DNA of 64,000 nucleotides from Faecalicatena orotica (GCF_003149245.1 NZ_QGDL01000015.1:99398-163397); one strand, 5' to 3'. Shown: positions 1-10,695, counted from the first letter of the stretch. Numbers and translations: made by a program. Notes: generated by a model from the sequence alone, not told the origin.

Positions 1-56
1 GCATTGTAACAAGGAAACAGTAAAAGCAAAATAAATTAAGAAACGGAGAGAAAGCA

Positions 57-1244
57 ATGATTTCAAAAAAAATGGAAAATATGGTCGCAAACAGTTCAGC
101 AATCCGTGCAATGTTCGAAGAAGGCAACCGCCTGGCAGGGATTTATGGTGCAGAGAATGTATATGATTTTAGTCTCGGCAATCCGAACGTACCGGCACCT
201 GAGGCTGTGAAGACTGCAATCAGAGAACTTCTGGATGAAGAGAACCCGGTTGTACTACACGGATATACAAACAGCAATGCAGGGTATGAGGATGTGAGGC
301 AGGCTGTTGCAGATTCTGTAAACGAAAAATTTGGAACGAATTTTGGTTCCAAAAATATTACGATGACAGTCGGTGCGGCAGGCGGGCTGAATGTGATTCT
401 GAAATCACTGCTGAATCCCGGGGACGAAGTGATCGCTTTTGCACCATATTTCGGCGAATACAGAAGCTACACAAACAATTATGACGGAGTGCTTGTGGAG
501 ATTTCCCCAAATACCGGGACATTCCAGCCAAAGCTGGAGGAGTTCGAAGAAAAGATCACAGCGAAAACAAAGGCAGTTATTGTGAATACACCGAACAATC
601 CGACAGGTGTTGTCTATTCTGAGGAAACAATCAAAAGGATGGCAGCCATTATGGAAGCAAAGCAGAAGGAGTTTGGCACAGAAATCTATCTGATCTCTGA
701 TGAGCCTTACAGAGAACTGGCTTATGACGGCGTGGAGGTTCCGTATCTGACGAAATATTATGCGAATACGATAGTTGGCTATTCTTACAGCAAGTCACTT
801 TCCCTCCCGGGAGAACGGATCGGATACCTTGTTATCCCGGATGAGGCCGCTGACAGTGAGAAGCTTATCAGCGCAGCAAATGTAGCAACCAGGATTCTTG
901 GTTTTGTAAATGCCCCGACCCTTCAGCAGAAGGTCGTAAAGAAGTGTCTGGGAGAGAAGACTGATATTTCTTATTATAACAGAAACCGTGAGACACTTTA
1001 CAATGGCCTGAAAGACCTTGGATTTGAATGCATCAAGCCGGAAGGCGCTTTTTACTTATTCGTAAAATCACCGGTAGCTGACGAAAAGGAATTCTGTGCG
1101 GCAGCGAAAAAATACAATATTCTGATTGTACCGGGAAGCTCCTTTGCGTGCCCTGGATATGTGCGGCTTGCATACTGTGTATCTTACGAAACGATTGTAA
1201 ACTCTCTGCCGAAGTTTGCAGAACTGGCAGCGGAGTATAAATAG
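57..1244 (+). CDS. Class I/II PLP-dependent aminotransferase
   Basis: This is a cytoplasmic fold-type I aminotransferase that moves an amino group between an amino acid and a 2-oxoacid through pyridoxal phosphate. The 395-residue length is normal for the family. Visible signatures are NTPNNPTG near residue 180, ISDEPY near 215 and the PLP-lysine context SYSKSLSLPGERIG near 245. A GGAGAG ribosome site lies just before the ATG. The next gene, also an aminotransferase, starts 10 bases after the stop, so the two are probably co-transcribed. The sequence resembles aspartate/aromatic-type enzymes, but I cannot fix the substrate. The upstream promoter is probably outside the window. Confidence 0.9.
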   Translation: MISKKMENMVANSSAIRAMFEEGNRLAGIYGAENVYDFSLGNPNVPAPEAVKTAIRELLDEENPVVLHGYTNSNAGYEDVRQAVADSVNEKFGTNFGSKNITMTVGAAGGLNVILKSLLNPGDEVIAFAPYFGEYRSYTNNYDGVLVEISPNTGTFQPKLEEFEEKITAKTKAVIVNTPNNPTGVVYSEETIKRMAAIMEAKQKEFGTEIYLISDEPYRELAYDGVEVPYLTKYYANTIVGYSYSKSLSLPGERIGYLVIPDEAADSEKLISAANVATRILGFVNAPTLQQKVVKKCLGEKTDISYYNRNRETLYNGLKDLGFECIKPEGAFYLFVKSPVADEKEFCAAAKKYNILIVPGSSFACPGYVRLAYCVSYETIVNSLPKFAELAAEYK

Positions 1245-1254
1245 GAGTCAGAAA

Positions 1255-2313
1255 ATGGAATTAAACCCAAAGATTTTAGAAAATATCCGCAAAGTCGAGC
1301 CATATGTTCCCGGAGAACAGCCGCAGAACAGAGTCATCAAATTAAATACCAATGAAAACCCGTATCCACCGGCGCCCGGAGTCGTTGAAGCAGTAAGGAA
1401 TATGGATGTGGACCGCTTTAGGCTGTATCCCGACCCGACTGCCTCTTCTCTCGTGAATGCACTCTCTGAGTACTATGGAGTAGGAGAAGACCAGGTGTTT
1501 GTCGGAGTAGGTTCTGACGACGTACTGTCTATGTGCTTCCTGACCTTCTTTAACTCAGATAAACCGGTCCTGTTTCCGGATATTACATACTCTTTCTACA
1601 AGGTCTGGGCGGAATTATACAGGATTCCTTATGTATGCCCTGAAGTAGATGAGGGATTTCGCATCAGGAGAGAGGATTATTACAGGGAGAACGGGGGGAT
1701 CATTTTCCCGAACCCGAATGCACCTACAGCGATTTATGAGGAACTAGATTTTGTGGAGGATATCGTCAGCCGCAATCAGGATGTCATTGTCATTGTAGAT
1801 GAGGCATATATTGATTTTGCGGGCAGGTCTGCACTGGAGCTTCTGGACAAATACAAGAACCTTCTGGTCGTACAGACATTTTCCAAGGCAAGGTCTATGG
1901 CCGGGATGCGCATCGGCTATGCGATTGGTGCGCCGGAATTGATCAAATACCTGAATGATGTGAAATATTCATTCAATTCTTACACCATGAACCAGCCGTC
2001 GCTTGTCTATGGTGTGGAAGCCGTGAAGGATAAGGCATATTTTGAAGAGACAGTGGGCAGAATTATTGAGACAAGAGAGTGGGCCAAGAAAGAACTCAAA
2101 GAACTGGGATTTGTATTCCCGGATGCAAAAGCGAACTTTATCTTTGCGACCCACCCCGAATATGATGCGAAAGAGCTGTTTGAAGCCCTGAAGAAAGAAA
2201 ATATCTATGTCAGATACTGGGGCAGCAGGAGGATAGAACAATACCTGCGTATCACGATAGGCACAAGAGAAGAAATGGAAGAGCTTTTCAGCTTTTTGAA
2301 AAGATATAAATAG
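1255..2313 (+). CDS. hisC: Histidinol-phosphate aminotransferase family protein
   Basis: This PLP enzyme converts imidazole-acetol phosphate and glutamate to histidinol phosphate in the HisC family, whose members often also act on aromatic amino acids. Motifs seen are KLNTNENPYPP near the N-terminus, PNPNAPT, VDEAYIDF and the PLP-lysine segment TFSKARSMAGMRIGY near residue 211. The ATG at 1255 was chosen over an upstream in-frame start at 1216 because TAGGAG lies 8 bases before it and the family N-terminus fits. No other his genes are nearby, so it could be a broader aromatic or aspartate-family aminotransferase working with its upstream neighbour. Confidence 0.85.
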   Translation: MELNPKILENIRKVEPYVPGEQPQNRVIKLNTNENPYPPAPGVVEAVRNMDVDRFRLYPDPTASSLVNALSEYYGVGEDQVFVGVGSDDVLSMCFLTFFNSDKPVLFPDITYSFYKVWAELYRIPYVCPEVDEGFRIRREDYYRENGGIIFPNPNAPTAIYEELDFVEDIVSRNQDVIVIVDEAYIDFAGRSALELLDKYKNLLVVQTFSKARSMAGMRIGYAIGAPELIKYLNDVKYSFNSYTMNQPSLVYGVEAVKDKAYFEETVGRIIETREWAKKELKELGFVFPDAKANFIFATHPEYDAKELFEALKKENIYVRYWGSRRIEQYLRITIGTREEMEELFSFLKRYK

Positions 2314-2326
2314 GAGAGTATAATAT

Positions 2327-2836
2327 ATGAAAGAAGCTTTAATTGATTGGTTTGTAGTGAATCTGGGGGGAAAAGTAAGCAAAGAATTTATTGTATTCCT
2401 CATTTCTATGGTTCCGATTCTGGAACTCCGCGGAGGCTTGCTGGCAGCCGGACCGGCTATATTGGATGTTGCAAAATGGCAGGCAATACCGATATGTATC
2501 ATAGGAAACCTGATTCCGATTCCATTCATACTGCTGTTAATTACGAAGATTTTTGACTGGATGAAAGGCACGAAGAAGCTGCGGCCTATGGTAGAAAAAC
2601 TGGAAGCAAAAGCTATGAGCAAAAGTGGCAGGATTGAGAAGTATGAATTCTGGGGACTCGTGCTCTTCGTGGGAATCCCGCTCCCGGGCACCGGGGCATG
2701 GACAGGTTCGCTGATAGCGGCACTTCTGGGAATCCGTTTCCGGAAAGCTTTCCCGGCTATTGTACTTGGCGTGCTGATAGCGGCATTTATCATGACGATA
2801 CTGTCCTATACGGTAATCGGTGGAATTCTGGGCTAG
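2327..2836 (+). CDS. Putative small multi-drug export protein (COG2426 family)
   Basis: This 169-residue integral membrane protein has about four hydrophobic segments and resembles the COG2426 'small multi-drug export' family. It contains a conserved early PILELRGG motif and an IPLPGTGAWTG segment near residue 115, both typical of that family. Transport function for the family is largely predicted and the substrate is unknown. It starts 13 bases after hisC with GGAGAG ahead of the ATG, so it is likely the last gene of the aminotransferase operon. A hairpin terminator follows it. Confidence 0.8.
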   Translation: MKEALIDWFVVNLGGKVSKEFIVFLISMVPILELRGGLLAAGPAILDVAKWQAIPICIIGNLIPIPFILLLITKIFDWMKGTKKLRPMVEKLEAKAMSKSGRIEKYEFWGLVLFVGIPLPGTGAWTGSLIAALLGIRFRKAFPAIVLGVLIAAFIMTILSYTVIGGILG

Positions 2837-2859
2837 ATGGTATTTTGACTGGTATTGCG

Positions 2860-2899
2860 AAAGGCATTGTACATCACACCCGATGTACAGTGCCTTTTT
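2860..2899. terminator. Bidirectional hairpin terminator
   Basis: AAGGCATTGTACAT pairs with ATGTACAGTGCCTT around an 8-base loop and is followed by TTTTT on the plus strand. It lies between the convergent exporter and XRE genes and touches the end of the XRE frame, so it can serve both. Confidence 0.8.
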
Positions 2900-3242
2900 A
2901 TGCTTCATCATTTACAAAAATGGACACCAGATGTTCCAGAGAATCACAACAGAATTTCCTGAGATCCGGAGAGAGCCGGGAGTAACTTGTTAAAAGCCTT
3001 TTTTCTGATTCCGTAGGTATATACTGCAAGGGATCCCCGCTGAATTCCGAACCGGTCAGCAGGTAATCCACAGAAACGTGGAAGAAACCGGCGATCTGCA
3101 ATAAGCGCTCATAATCGGGCTGCTTCCCCTTGGTTTCATATCCTGCTATCGTGGAACGTGTTACACCAAGCTCTTTGGCCAGAGCTTCCTGTGTGATAGC
3201 TTTTTCTTCTCTTAATTTTTTTAACATGGCTGCGAACCTCAT
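2898..3242 (-). CDS. XRE-family helix-turn-helix transcriptional regulator
   Basis: This is a 114-residue cytoplasmic DNA-binding protein with a Cro/CI-type helix-turn-helix at about residues 5-60, including ITQEALAKELGVTRSTIAGYE. The C-terminal half (KRLLTSYSRLSPDLRKFC) is probably a small oligomerisation segment. Family members are repressors or activators of nearby or phage-like genes. No phage genes are adjacent, and the divergent neighbour at 3471 is a membrane-anchored hypothetical protein that it might control. An AGGGAGG-type ribosome site precedes its ATG. Confidence 0.88.
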   Translation of the reverse strand: MRFAAMLKKLREEKAITQEALAKELGVTRSTIAGYETKGKQPDYERLLQIAGFFHVSVDYLLTGSEFSGDPLQYIPTESEKRLLTSYSRLSPDLRKFCCDSLEHLVSIFVNDEA

Positions 3243-3410
3243 ATGGCACCTCCCTGATTTTGGAATATTTTACCAGTTAGTTATAATTAATTGACGTTTT
3301 GTGTTGAAAATCAACAAAATAAACATTTATGTGTCAGATCGCCACATATTGAATACTGTTTACAGGTTTTCCAGGGACGGTAACACACATTGCTGTGTAA
3401 GTGATACCCG

Positions 3411-3439
3411 TTGACATGGCTCCTGAAAATTCGTATAAT
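3411..3439 (+). promoter_or_regulatory. Sigma-A promoter for the 3471 gene
   Basis: TTGACA at 3411-3416 and TATAAT at 3434-3439 are separated by exactly 17 bases, a perfect consensus promoter. It drives the membrane-anchored hypothetical protein and possibly ispG-polC. The 228-base gap from 3243 to 3470 otherwise holds AT-rich divergent leader sequence. Confidence 0.85.
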
Positions 3440-3470
3440 GAAATAGAGGAAATAGAAGGGAAGATAATGC

Positions 3471-3929
3471 ATGATTGCAAAGAATAACGAAGAGAAGAGA
3501 AATCAAATCTGGAGGGCTATAATGGCGGTTTCTACAGTGCTGATTATCATTATTGCAGCTTTTTTTGTAGTGAAGCTGTTTACAGCGAATCCACTCGAAG
3601 GTAAATGGAGCCATCAGGACAGCAGTCTTGTGCTGACTGTGAAGAGCGGCGGAACAGCCGTTGCCGCATGGCCGGGTGAATTCGAAGGAGCGGGCGTGGC
3701 AGTCAATATGGAGTACAGCATTGATAAAGAAACCAAGACCTTCACCTTACGTGTAACAGATGAAGCCATACAGAAAGCGGCAGATGCTTCAGACGGCGCT
3801 GTGACGGCAGAGGGCCTGAGTTCAGCAGTGAATACACTGGAGGCCACCTATGATTATAATATTGAGAATAAGGAACTGACCCTGACGGACAGGGAATATG
3901 GGAATCCGATGGTATTTGATAAGGAATAG
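3471..3929 (+). CDS. Membrane-anchored hypothetical protein (DUF5640-like)
   Basis: I do not recognise a defined function. The 152-residue protein has a short charged N-terminus, one transmembrane helix at about residues 17-37 (MAVSTVLIIIIAAFFVVKLF) and an outer domain beginning NPLEGKWSHQDSSLVLTV. That pattern is found in small secreted beta-rich lipocalin-like or DUF5640-type domains of Clostridia. It has a consensus promoter and a GAAGGGAAG ribosome site, and is followed by a 13-bp hairpin, so it may be a single-gene unit. Topology suggests an extracytoplasmic C-terminus. The family name is tentative. Confidence 0.7.
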   Translation: MIAKNNEEKRNQIWRAIMAVSTVLIIIIAAFFVVKLFTANPLEGKWSHQDSSLVLTVKSGGTAVAAWPGEFEGAGVAVNMEYSIDKETKTFTLRVTDEAIQKAADASDGAVTAEGLSSAVNTLEATYDYNIENKELTLTDREYGNPMVFDKE

Positions 3930-3932
3930 CAG

Positions 3933-3960
3933 ATAAACAGGGAATGTATTCCCTGTTTAT
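3933..3960 (+). terminator. Hairpin after the 3471 gene
   Basis: A perfect 13-bp inverted repeat (ATAAACAGGGAAT / ATTCCCTGTTTAT) with a 2-base centre lies just after the stop codon. The downstream tract is weakly T-rich (TATGTTATTAG), so it may be a leaky terminator or a stability element before ispG. Confidence 0.6.
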
Positions 3961-3996
3961 TATGTTATTAGTTTCCATGAGAAAAGGAGCAGGCGT

Positions 3997-5058
3997 ATGG
4001 AGGAATTAAGAAAGAAGACAAAAGAAGTCAGAATTGGTGATGTCATAATCGGAGGCATACATCCAGTCGCGATTCAGTCCATGACGAATACGAAGACAGA
4101 GGACGCGGCTTCAACAGTGGCACAGATCTTAAAACTGGAGGCAGCCGGATGTGAGATTATCCGTTGTGCAGTTCCTACGATGGAGGCCGCAGAGGCGTTA
4201 AAGGAGATCAAAAAGCAGATCCACATCCCTCTGGTCGCAGATATACATTTTGATTACAGGCTGGCTATTGCAGCCATTGAAAACGGTGCGGACAAGATCC
4301 GTATTAATCCGGGGAATATCGGGAGTGAAGAGCGCTTACGGGCAGTGGTTGATAAGGCAAAAGAACGTAATATCCCGATCCGTGTCGGCGTTAACAGCGG
4401 TTCTCTGGAAAAACCGCTGCTTGAAAAGTATGGCGGTGTTACGGCAGAAGGGATTGTAGAAAGTGCCCTGGATAAGGTCAGAATGATTGAGGATATGGGG
4501 TATGACAATCTGGTTGTGAGCATCAAGTCTTCCGATGTCATGATGTGTGTCAAGGCACATGAACTGATTGCAAAAGAATGTCCGTATCCTCTGCATGTCG
4601 GTATTACAGAGGCGGGAACCGTATATTCGGGAAATGTAAAGTCTTCGGCAGGGCTGGGAATTATACTGTATGAAGGCATCGGCAATACGATCCGTGTATC
4701 CCTTACCGGGGATCCTCTGGAGGAGGTCAAGACAGCGAAGCTGATTCTGAAGACTCTGGGGCTGAGAAAGGGCGGCATTGAAGTCGTATCCTGTCCGACC
4801 TGCGGCAGAACAAAGATTGATCTGATCGGGCTTGCCAATCAGGTAGAAACGATGGTTGCAGATATCCCGCTGGATATCAAAGTTGCGGTTATGGGCTGTG
4901 TCGTGAACGGGCCCGGAGAAGCAAAGGAAGCGGATATTGGGATTGCCGGCGGTCAGGGAGAAGGTCTCCTGATTAAAAAGGGTGAGATCGTCAAAAAAGT
5001 GAAGGAAGAAGAACTTTTGGAAACATTACGACAGGAGTTGTTAAATTGGAAAAGATAG
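3997..5058 (+). CDS. ispG: 4-hydroxy-3-methylbut-2-enyl-diphosphate synthase
   Basis: IspG (GcpE) converts methylerythritol cyclodiphosphate to HMBPP in the MEP isoprenoid pathway using a [4Fe-4S] cluster. The 353-residue protein shows a TIM-barrel N-terminus ([34 protein letters not shown]). Its C-terminal iron-sulfur domain has SCPTCGRTK and [15 protein letters not shown], which supply the three cysteines and the conserved glutamate. A GAAAAGGAG ribosome site precedes the ATG. It overlaps polC by 13 bases, a pairing common in Clostridia. Another MEP gene, ispF, lies at 54594. Confidence 0.96.
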   Translation: MEELRKKTKEVRIGDVIIGGIHPVAIQSMTNTKTEDAASTVAQILKLEAAGCEIIRCAVPTMEAAEALKEIKKQIHIPLVADIHFDYRLAIAAIENGADKIRINPGNIGSEERLRAVVDKAKERNIPIRVGVNSGSLEKPLLEKYGGVTAEGIVESALDKVRMIEDMGYDNLVVSIKSSDVMMCVKAHELIAKECPYPLHVGITEAGTVYSGNVKSSAGLGIILYEGIGNTIRVSLTGDPLEEVKTAKLILKTLGLRKGGIEVVSCPTCGRTKIDLIGLANQVETMVADIPLDIKVAVMGCVVNGPGEAKEADIGIAGGQGEGLLIKKGEIVKKVKEEELLETLRQELLNWKR

Positions 5059-8000
5059 GAAATGCAAAGAGTTTCTTTGTAGTGTTCCCTACACTGAAGG
5101 TGGAAGAGGACATCCAGCTGCTGTTTGAAGATGTGGAGGTAGAGAAGATTACGACGAATTCGAAGCGTGATTTTCTTCGCGTCCACATTTTCAGCCGCCA
5201 TCTGATCCAGAAGAAACACATCTGGCAGATGGAGCAGAAGATCAAGGAACAGCTCTTTGGAGATACTAAAATCAAAATTGGAATTGCAGAGAAGTATTCC
5301 TTGTCAGAACAGTATACGGTGAAAACGCTGATGATAGAGTACAGGGATAGTATTGTACAGGAATTAAAGCAGCAGAGTGTACTCGCTTCGAATATGTTTG
5401 AGCAGGCAAAGATGAGTTTTGAAGGCCGGGAGATCATGTATCTGGAAATGCTGGATACGATCGTCTCAGAAGGCAGGAAGGACTATATCGTTGACCTGCT
5501 CCACGATATTTATGACAACCGGTTCCATATAAAAGCAGATATCAGGGTTACATACTGCAAGGCAGAAAAGGGAGATGACACCCGTAAGTATGACGAACAG
5601 CGGATCCAGCAGGAGATCAATGCTATCTTTGAACGGCGTGCGAAGCAAAAAGGCGAGGAGCCTGCAGATGACGGGAAATCCAAAGAGAAGCAGGAGAAGA
5701 AGCAGGACAGCTCCAATGAGAAGAAGGGGGATTTCAAGAAGGATTTCAAGAAGAAAGACTTCTACAGGCCGCTGAAGCAGGGGGATGACCCGAGCCTGAT
5801 TTACGGTAAGAATTTTGATGACGAGCCGATTACCCTGGATCAGGTAGTGACAGAGATGGGTGAGATCACGATCCACGGCAAGATTATCAACTTTGATACC
5901 CGTGAGATCAGAAATGAAAAGACGATTCTCATGTTTGCAGTCACAGATTTTACCGATACGATTATGGTCAAGATGTTTACGAGGAATGACCAGCTGCCGG
6001 ATCTGCTCGGAGATCTGAAGAAGGGGGTTTTTGTCAAGATCAAGGGAGTCACCACGATCGATAAGTTTGACGGGGAGCTGACAATCGGTTCTGTGACAGG
6101 GATCAAGAAGAGCGGTGACTTTACTGTTTCCAGACAGGACTTAAGCCCGCAGAAAAGAGTGGAACTGCACTGCCATACAAAGATGAGCGACATGGACGGC
6201 GTTTCTGAGGTTAAGGATATTGTAAAAAGGGCGCATGACTGGGGGCACCCGGCCATTGCGATTACCGACCACGGAATTGTACAGTCTTTCCCGGATGCGA
6301 ATCATTTTATCGAGACACTGCCCAAAGATGATCCATTTAAAGTGATCTACGGCGTGGAAGGGTATGTTGTGGATGACCTGACGGAGATTGCCGTGGGAGC
6401 GGGAGACGAAAGACTGGATGACACGTATATCGTGTTTGATATTGAGACGACCGGGTTTAGCGCCATCAAAGACAAGATTATCGAGATCGGTGCAGTGAAA
6501 GTGACCGGCGGTGAGATCGTGGACCGTTTCAGCACATTTGTCAATCCAAAGAGACCGATCCCTTTTGAAATCACACAGCTGACAAGTATTACAGATGAGA
6601 TGGTCATTGGCAGCCCGGATATTGAAACAATCCTGCCGGAATTTCTCGCGTTTGCAAAAGGCGGCGTGCTCGTTGCCCACAATGCCGGATTTGATGTCGG
6701 TTTTATCGAACAAAACTGCCGGTATCAGGATATCGAGTTTGATTTTACATATGTGGATACAGTGGCTCTGGCGCGTGTGCTTTTGCCGACACTGTCCAAG
6801 TATAAACTGAATGTGGTAGCGAAGGCTCTGGGAATATCACTGGAGAACCACCACAGGGCCGTGGATGATGCAGCGGCAACGGCGGAGATTTTCGTGAAAT
6901 TCGTGGAGATGCTTAAGGAACAGAATATCACCACCTTAAAGGAAATGAACCAATTCGGAGACATGAATCCAAATGCGATCCGCAAGATGCCGACCTATCA
7001 TATCATCATACTGATTGAAAATGATATCGGACGTTATAATCTGTATAAACTGATATCAGATTCGCATCTTGTTTATTATGCGAGACGCCCCAGAATTCCG
7101 AAGAGTGTCTTAAACCAGCACAGAGAAGGCCTGATTATCGGGAGTGCCTGTGAGGCGGGAGAGCTGTATCAGGCGATTTTGAATAAAAAGTCTTCCGAGT
7201 CGATTGCAAGGCTGGCTGATTTCTATGATTACTATGAAATCCAGCCCCTTGGAAACAACCAGTTCATGGTGGAGAGCGAGAAATATCCGGACATTGAAAC
7301 TATCGTGGACCTACAGGAGATCAACAGGGAGATCGTAGAACTGGGTGAGAAATTTAAAAAGCCGGTGGTAGGAACCTGTGACGTACATTTCCTGGACCCG
7401 GCGGATGAAGTGTACCGCCGTATCATCATGGCGGGCAAAGGCTTCAGCGATGCAGATAACCAGGCACCGCTCTACCTGAGAACGACGGAAGAAATGCTGA
7501 GTGAGTTTGAATATCTGGGGTCGGCCAAGGCAAGAGAAATCGTCATCGACAACCCGAATAAGATCTGCGATATGATTGAAAAGATATCCCCGGTTAATCC
7601 GAGCAAATGCCCGCCTGTTATTCCGAACTCGGAGCAGGACCTGAGGGATATCTGCTATAACAAGGCACATGAGATTTACGGGGAGGACCTGCCGGTACAG
7701 GTATCGTCCCGTTTGGAGAAAGAGCTGAACTCCATCATATCCAATGGATATTCCGTTATGTATATCATTGCGCAGAAACTGGTATGGAAGTCCAATGCCG
7801 ATGGATATCTGGTAGGTTCCCGTGGATCAGTAGGGTCTTCATTCGTAGCAACAATGTCAGGAATCACGGAAGTAAATCCGCTGAGTCCGCACTATTACTG
7901 TTCTAACTGCCATTACAGCGATTTTGAATCAGAAGAAGTAAGGGCCTATGCGGGAGGCTGCGGCTTCGACATGCCGGATAAAAACTGTCCGAACTGCGGG

Positions 8001-9542
8001 GAAAAGCTGCATAAGGATGGTTTTGATATTCCTTTCGAAACATTCCTTGGATTCAAGGGAGATAAGGAGCCTGATATTGACCTGAATTTCTCGGGAGACT
8101 ATCAGTCGAAGGCTCATAAGTATACAGAGGTTATCTTTGGGGAGGGGCATACCTTCAAGGCAGGAACGATCGGAACACTGGCCGATAAGACAGCCTATGG
8201 TTATGTCAAGAACTACTACGAAGAGCGCGAGATGAGGAAACGCCGGTGCGAGATTGAGAGGATTTCAGTCGGGTGCACTGGAATCCGGCGAAGTACGGGA
8301 CAGCATCCCGGCGGTATCGTCGTACTGCCTCATGGTCATGACATCAATGAGTTTACACCGGTCCAGCACCCGGCCAATGATATGACAACGGACATTATTA
8401 CGACACACTTTGACTACCATTCTATTGACCATAACCTGCTGAAGCTCGATATTCTCGGCCATGATGATCCGACCATGATTAAGACGCTGGAGGAGTATAT
8501 TACATCCGATGCAATGGAGAATGAATACAATGAGGAACACCCATTTGTTGCAACGAATATTCCACTGGATGATAAGAAGGTGCTTTCTCTGTTCCACGAT
8601 ACGAGTGCGCTCGGGATAAAGCCAGAGGATATTGATGACTGTAAGCTTGGCTGTCTTGGAATACCGGAGTTCGGTACGGACTTCGTAATCCAGATGGTTC
8701 AGGATGCAAAACCACAGTCCCTTTCCGACCTGATCCGGATTTCCGGTCTGTCCCACGGGACGAATGTATGGCTCGGCAATGCACAGGAACTTGTAAAGTC
8801 CGGAAAGGCGACGATTTCAACCTGTATCTGTACCCGTGATGATATTATGATCTATTTGATCAACCAGGGCGTGGACAGTGCGCTTTCCTTTACAATTATG
8901 GAAAGTGTGCGTAAAGGAAAGGGCCTGAAGCCGGAATGGGAAGAGGCAATGGCGGAGAAAAACGTCCATGACTGGTATGCATGGTCCTGTAAGAAGATCA
9001 GCTACATGTTTCCGAAGGCACATGCTGCCGCATATGTCATGATGGCATACCGGATTGCCTACTGTAAGATCAACTACCCGCTTGCATATTACGGGGCGTA
9101 TTTCGGCATCCGCGCAAATGCGTTTTCTTATGAAATCATGTGTCAGGGGAAAGAAAAGCTGAATTATTACATGAAGGATTATAAAAAGAGGATCGATTCC
9201 CTAACCAATAAGGAACAGGATGTTCTCAAGGATATGAAGATCGTGCAGGAAATGTATGCAAGAGGGTATGAATTTACTCCTCTGGATATTTACAAGGCGA
9301 AGGCAACGAAGTTCCAGATTGTGGACGGTAAGCTGATGCCGCCGCTGTCCAGTATAGAAGGGATGGGAGATAAAGCGGCCGAGGCCGTGGAAGACGCAGC
9401 AAAGGACGGACCATACCTGTCACTGGATGACTTCCGGCAGAGGACAAAAGTCAGTAAAACGGTTATCGACCTCATGGCTGACCTCGGATTATTCGGGGAC
9501 CTGCCGCAGAGCAATCAATTATCGCTGTTTGATTTCGGGTAG
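5046..9542 (+). CDS. polC: DNA polymerase III alpha subunit, PolC type
   Basis: This is the main replicative polymerase of low-GC Gram-positives. The 1498 residues contain, in order: an N-terminal domain; a lysine/glutamate-rich linker near 195-245; an OB fold near 270-330; a PHP segment starting [11 protein letters not shown] near 371; a DEDDh proofreading exonuclease (VFDIETTGF near 461, [19 protein letters not shown]); a zinc-binding segment with CSNCHYSD and CPNCGEKL; and the polymerase core with [12 protein letters not shown] near 1008. The C-terminus QLSLFDFG is a sliding-clamp-binding motif. The start is TTG at 5046, chosen because AGGAG is 8 bases upstream and it overlaps ispG. Confidence 0.97.
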   Translation: MEKIGNAKSFFVVFPTLKVEEDIQLLFEDVEVEKITTNSKRDFLRVHIFSRHLIQKKHIWQMEQKIKEQLFGDTKIKIGIAEKYSLSEQYTVKTLMIEYRDSIVQELKQQSVLASNMFEQAKMSFEGREIMYLEMLDTIVSEGRKDYIVDLLHDIYDNRFHIKADIRVTYCKAEKGDDTRKYDEQRIQQEINAIFERRAKQKGEEPADDGKSKEKQEKKQDSSNEKKGDFKKDFKKKDFYRPLKQGDDPSLIYGKNFDDEPITLDQVVTEMGEITIHGKIINFDTREIRNEKTILMFAVTDFTDTIMVKMFTRNDQLPDLLGDLKKGVFVKIKGVTTIDKFDGELTIGSVTGIKKSGDFTVSRQDLSPQKRVELHCHTKMSDMDGVSEVKDIVKRAHDWGHPAIAITDHGIVQSFPDANHFIETLPKDDPFKVIYGVEGYVVDDLTEIAVGAGDERLDDTYIVFDIETTGFSAIKDKIIEIGAVKVTGGEIVDRFSTFVNPKRPIPFEITQLTSITDEMVIGSPDIETILPEFLAFAKGGVLVAHNAGFDVGFIEQNCRYQDIEFDFTYVDTVALARVLLPTLSKYKLNVVAKALGISLENHHRAVDDAAATAEIFVKFVEMLKEQNITTLKEMNQFGDMNPNAIRKMPTYHIIILIENDIGRYNLYKLISDSHLVYYARRPRIPKSVLNQHREGLIIGSACEAGELYQAILNKKSSESIARLADFYDYYEIQPLGNNQFMVESEKYPDIETIVDLQEINREIVELGEKFKKPVVGTCDVHFLDPADEVYRRIIMAGKGFSDADNQAPLYLRTTEEMLSEFEYLGSAKAREIVIDNPNKICDMIEKISPVNPSKCPPVIPNSEQDLRDICYNKAHEIYGEDLPVQVSSRLEKELNSIISNGYSVMYIIAQKLVWKSNADGYLVGSRGSVGSSFVATMSGITEVNPLSPHYYCSNCHYSDFESEEVRAYAGGCGFDMPDKNCPNCGEKLHKDGFDIPFETFLGFKGDKEPDIDLNFSGDYQSKAHKYTEVIFGEGHTFKAGTIGTLADKTAYGYVKNYYEEREMRKRRCEIERISVGCTGIRRSTGQHPGGIVVLPHGHDINEFTPVQHPANDMTTDIITTHFDYHSIDHNLLKLDILGHDDPTMIKTLEEYITSDAMENEYNEEHPFVATNIPLDDKKVLSLFHDTSALGIKPEDIDDCKLGCLGIPEFGTDFVIQMVQDAKPQSLSDLIRISGLSHGTNVWLGNAQELVKSGKATISTCICTRDDIMIYLINQGVDSALSFTIMESVRKGKGLKPEWEEAMAEKNVHDWYAWSCKKISYMFPKAHAAAYVMMAYRIAYCKINYPLAYYGAYFGIRANAFSYEIMCQGKEKLNYYMKDYKKRIDSLTNKEQDVLKDMKIVQEMYARGYEFTPLDIYKAKATKFQIVDGKLMPPLSSIEGMGDKAAEAVEDAAKDGPYLSLDDFRQRTKVSKTVIDLMADLGLFGDLPQSNQLSLFDFG

Positions 9543-9546
9543 ATGG

Positions 9547-9619
9547 GGGCGCTTCGCGTACTGAACACCGCGGCGGCCGTTGGACGGTACATGCTGCTGC
9601 GGATACAGGGCGCTTCGCT
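9547..9619 (+). repeat. Short direct repeat GGGCGCTTCGC after polC
   Basis: The 11-base string GGGCGCTTCGC occurs at about 9547 and again at about 9609 in a GC-rich stretch without a gene. I see no coding potential or clear structure beyond partial GC-rich hairpins. Confidence 0.4.
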
Positions 9620-9635
9620 AAGCAGCCGTAAGAGA

Positions 9636-9690
9636 AAAACAGGCGGATTATAGGGCACCGAACGCATTTACCGTATAATCCGTCTGTTTT
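9636..9690. terminator. Bidirectional terminator between polC and the ydcF-like gene
   Basis: AAAACAGGCGGATTATA pairs with TATAATCCGTCTGTTTT with one mismatch, around a 21-base loop, with T-runs on both strands. It sits between the convergent polC and YdcF-type genes. Confidence 0.85.
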
Positions 9691-10361
9691 TAATCATTTG
9701 TTATGTTGCCGTTTCCGTTTACGGGGATAGTGTCGCCCAGGTAGGTTGGTTTGGGTTTGTAGATGGAGGTTAGGAAGTCTTTGTTGCGGGCGAGGATTTC
9801 GCGGAGGTCACGGTAGGTCTGGCCGCCGTAGGTTTTTGTGTCGGCGGGGACTCCCAGGGCCTGGAGGCTGAGTGCTTCGGCTGTGTAGAGCGCCCTGTAA
9901 AGGTGGTACTTCTGGGTGACGATTACGATGTTTTGGGCCTGAAAGATGTCACGGGCGCGGTAAAGGCTCTCGTAAGTCGAGAAGCCGGCGTGGTCCATGA
10001 AGATGTCTTCCGAGGGAACTCCTTTGTCAATGGCATAGTCCTTCATGGTCTGTACTTCATCGTAGTCTTCGCGGCTGTGGTCCCCGCTCATTAAAAGCTT
10101 GGGGGCCGCTCCTGATTTATAGACTTCAATTGCGGTATCAAGACGGTCTTTGAGCATAGGCGTGGGCGAACCGTCAGCACGGATACCCGCTCCTAGAACT
10201 AAAATACAGTCGGCATGAATCGTGGAATCCGTATGTCCCTTCGTAACCAGCCTGTCCTTTGCAGACCTCACAACATAAAAATTAATTCCCAGCATAATAG
10301 CCGTACCAACTAAAAAAATTACTACAAGAATCTTCAGTATACTCATACTCCATCTCTTCAT
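9690..10361 (-). CDS. YdcF/SanA-family (DUF218) membrane protein
   Basis: This 223-residue protein has one N-terminal transmembrane helix (residues about 6-28) followed by a DUF218 domain with ADCILVLGAGIRADGSPTPML near residue 50, a DRLDTAIEVYKSG segment and a LLMSGDHSREDYDEV segment. Relatives SanA and ElyC influence cell-envelope integrity or vancomycin exclusion, but the biochemical activity is not established. CGGAGG precedes the ATG. It is the last gene of the minus-strand group GTPase-thioredoxin-ArsR-YdcF, 24 bases after arsR; whether it shares their function is unclear. Confidence 0.85.
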   Translation of the reverse strand: MKRWSMSILKILVVIFLVGTAIMLGINFYVVRSAKDRLVTKGHTDSTIHADCILVLGAGIRADGSPTPMLKDRLDTAIEVYKSGAAPKLLMSGDHSREDYDEVQTMKDYAIDKGVPSEDIFMDHAGFSTYESLYRARDIFQAQNIVIVTQKYHLYRALYTAEALSLQALGVPADTKTYGGQTYRDLREILARNKDFLTSIYKPKPTYLGDTIPVNGNGNITND

Positions 10362-10385
10362 TCAAATACCTCCGTACGAAAAGCT

Positions 10386-10658
10386 TTATATCTTAATTTG
10401 GTTTAACAGTGTTTTTGCGTATTCGACCCCGTCCGGGCTTATCGAGTAATGTGTCCACTTTCCCTCTCTGCGGCCTGTTACAATTCCGGAATCGCATAAT
10501 ATCTTCATGTGGTGTGATAGAGTGGACTGGCCTATATTCAATTCCTCCAACAATTTGCAGGCACACTTCTCGCCATTTTGAAGCAGTCCTAAAATAGTAA
10601 GCCGGTTTGCGTCGCAGAAGGCCTTAAATACCCTTGCCCTTTTTTCGTTTTCTGTCAA
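10386..10658 (-). CDS. ArsR-family winged-helix metal/redox repressor
   Basis: This small SmtB/ArsR repressor (about 90 residues) has the winged helix ANRLTILGLLQNGEKCACKL followed by recognition-helix sequence GQSTLSHHMKILCDSGIV. The CAC pair in GEKCACKL is where ArsR-type proteins carry metalloid-binding cysteines, so arsenite or a soft-metal or thiol signal is plausible. I chose the TTG at 10658 (MTENEKRARV) because a GGGGGG ribosome site stands 7 bases upstream; a TTG at 10676 would add six residues. Its genes sit directly after the thioredoxin-like gene, suggesting autoregulation of this operon. Confidence 0.85.
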   Translation of the reverse strand: MTENEKRARVFKAFCDANRLTILGLLQNGEKCACKLLEELNIGQSTLSHHMKILCDSGIVTGRREGKWTHYSISPDGVEYAKTLLNQIKI

Positions 10659-10695
10659 TGCGGACCCCCCTTTCAAGATAGCAATATAAAAGTTC

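Noticed and set aside
1969..2793. Long open frame on the minus strand across hisC and the exporter gene
   Set aside because: It overlaps two clear genes, has no ribosome site and its protein shows no family features; it is a shadow frame.
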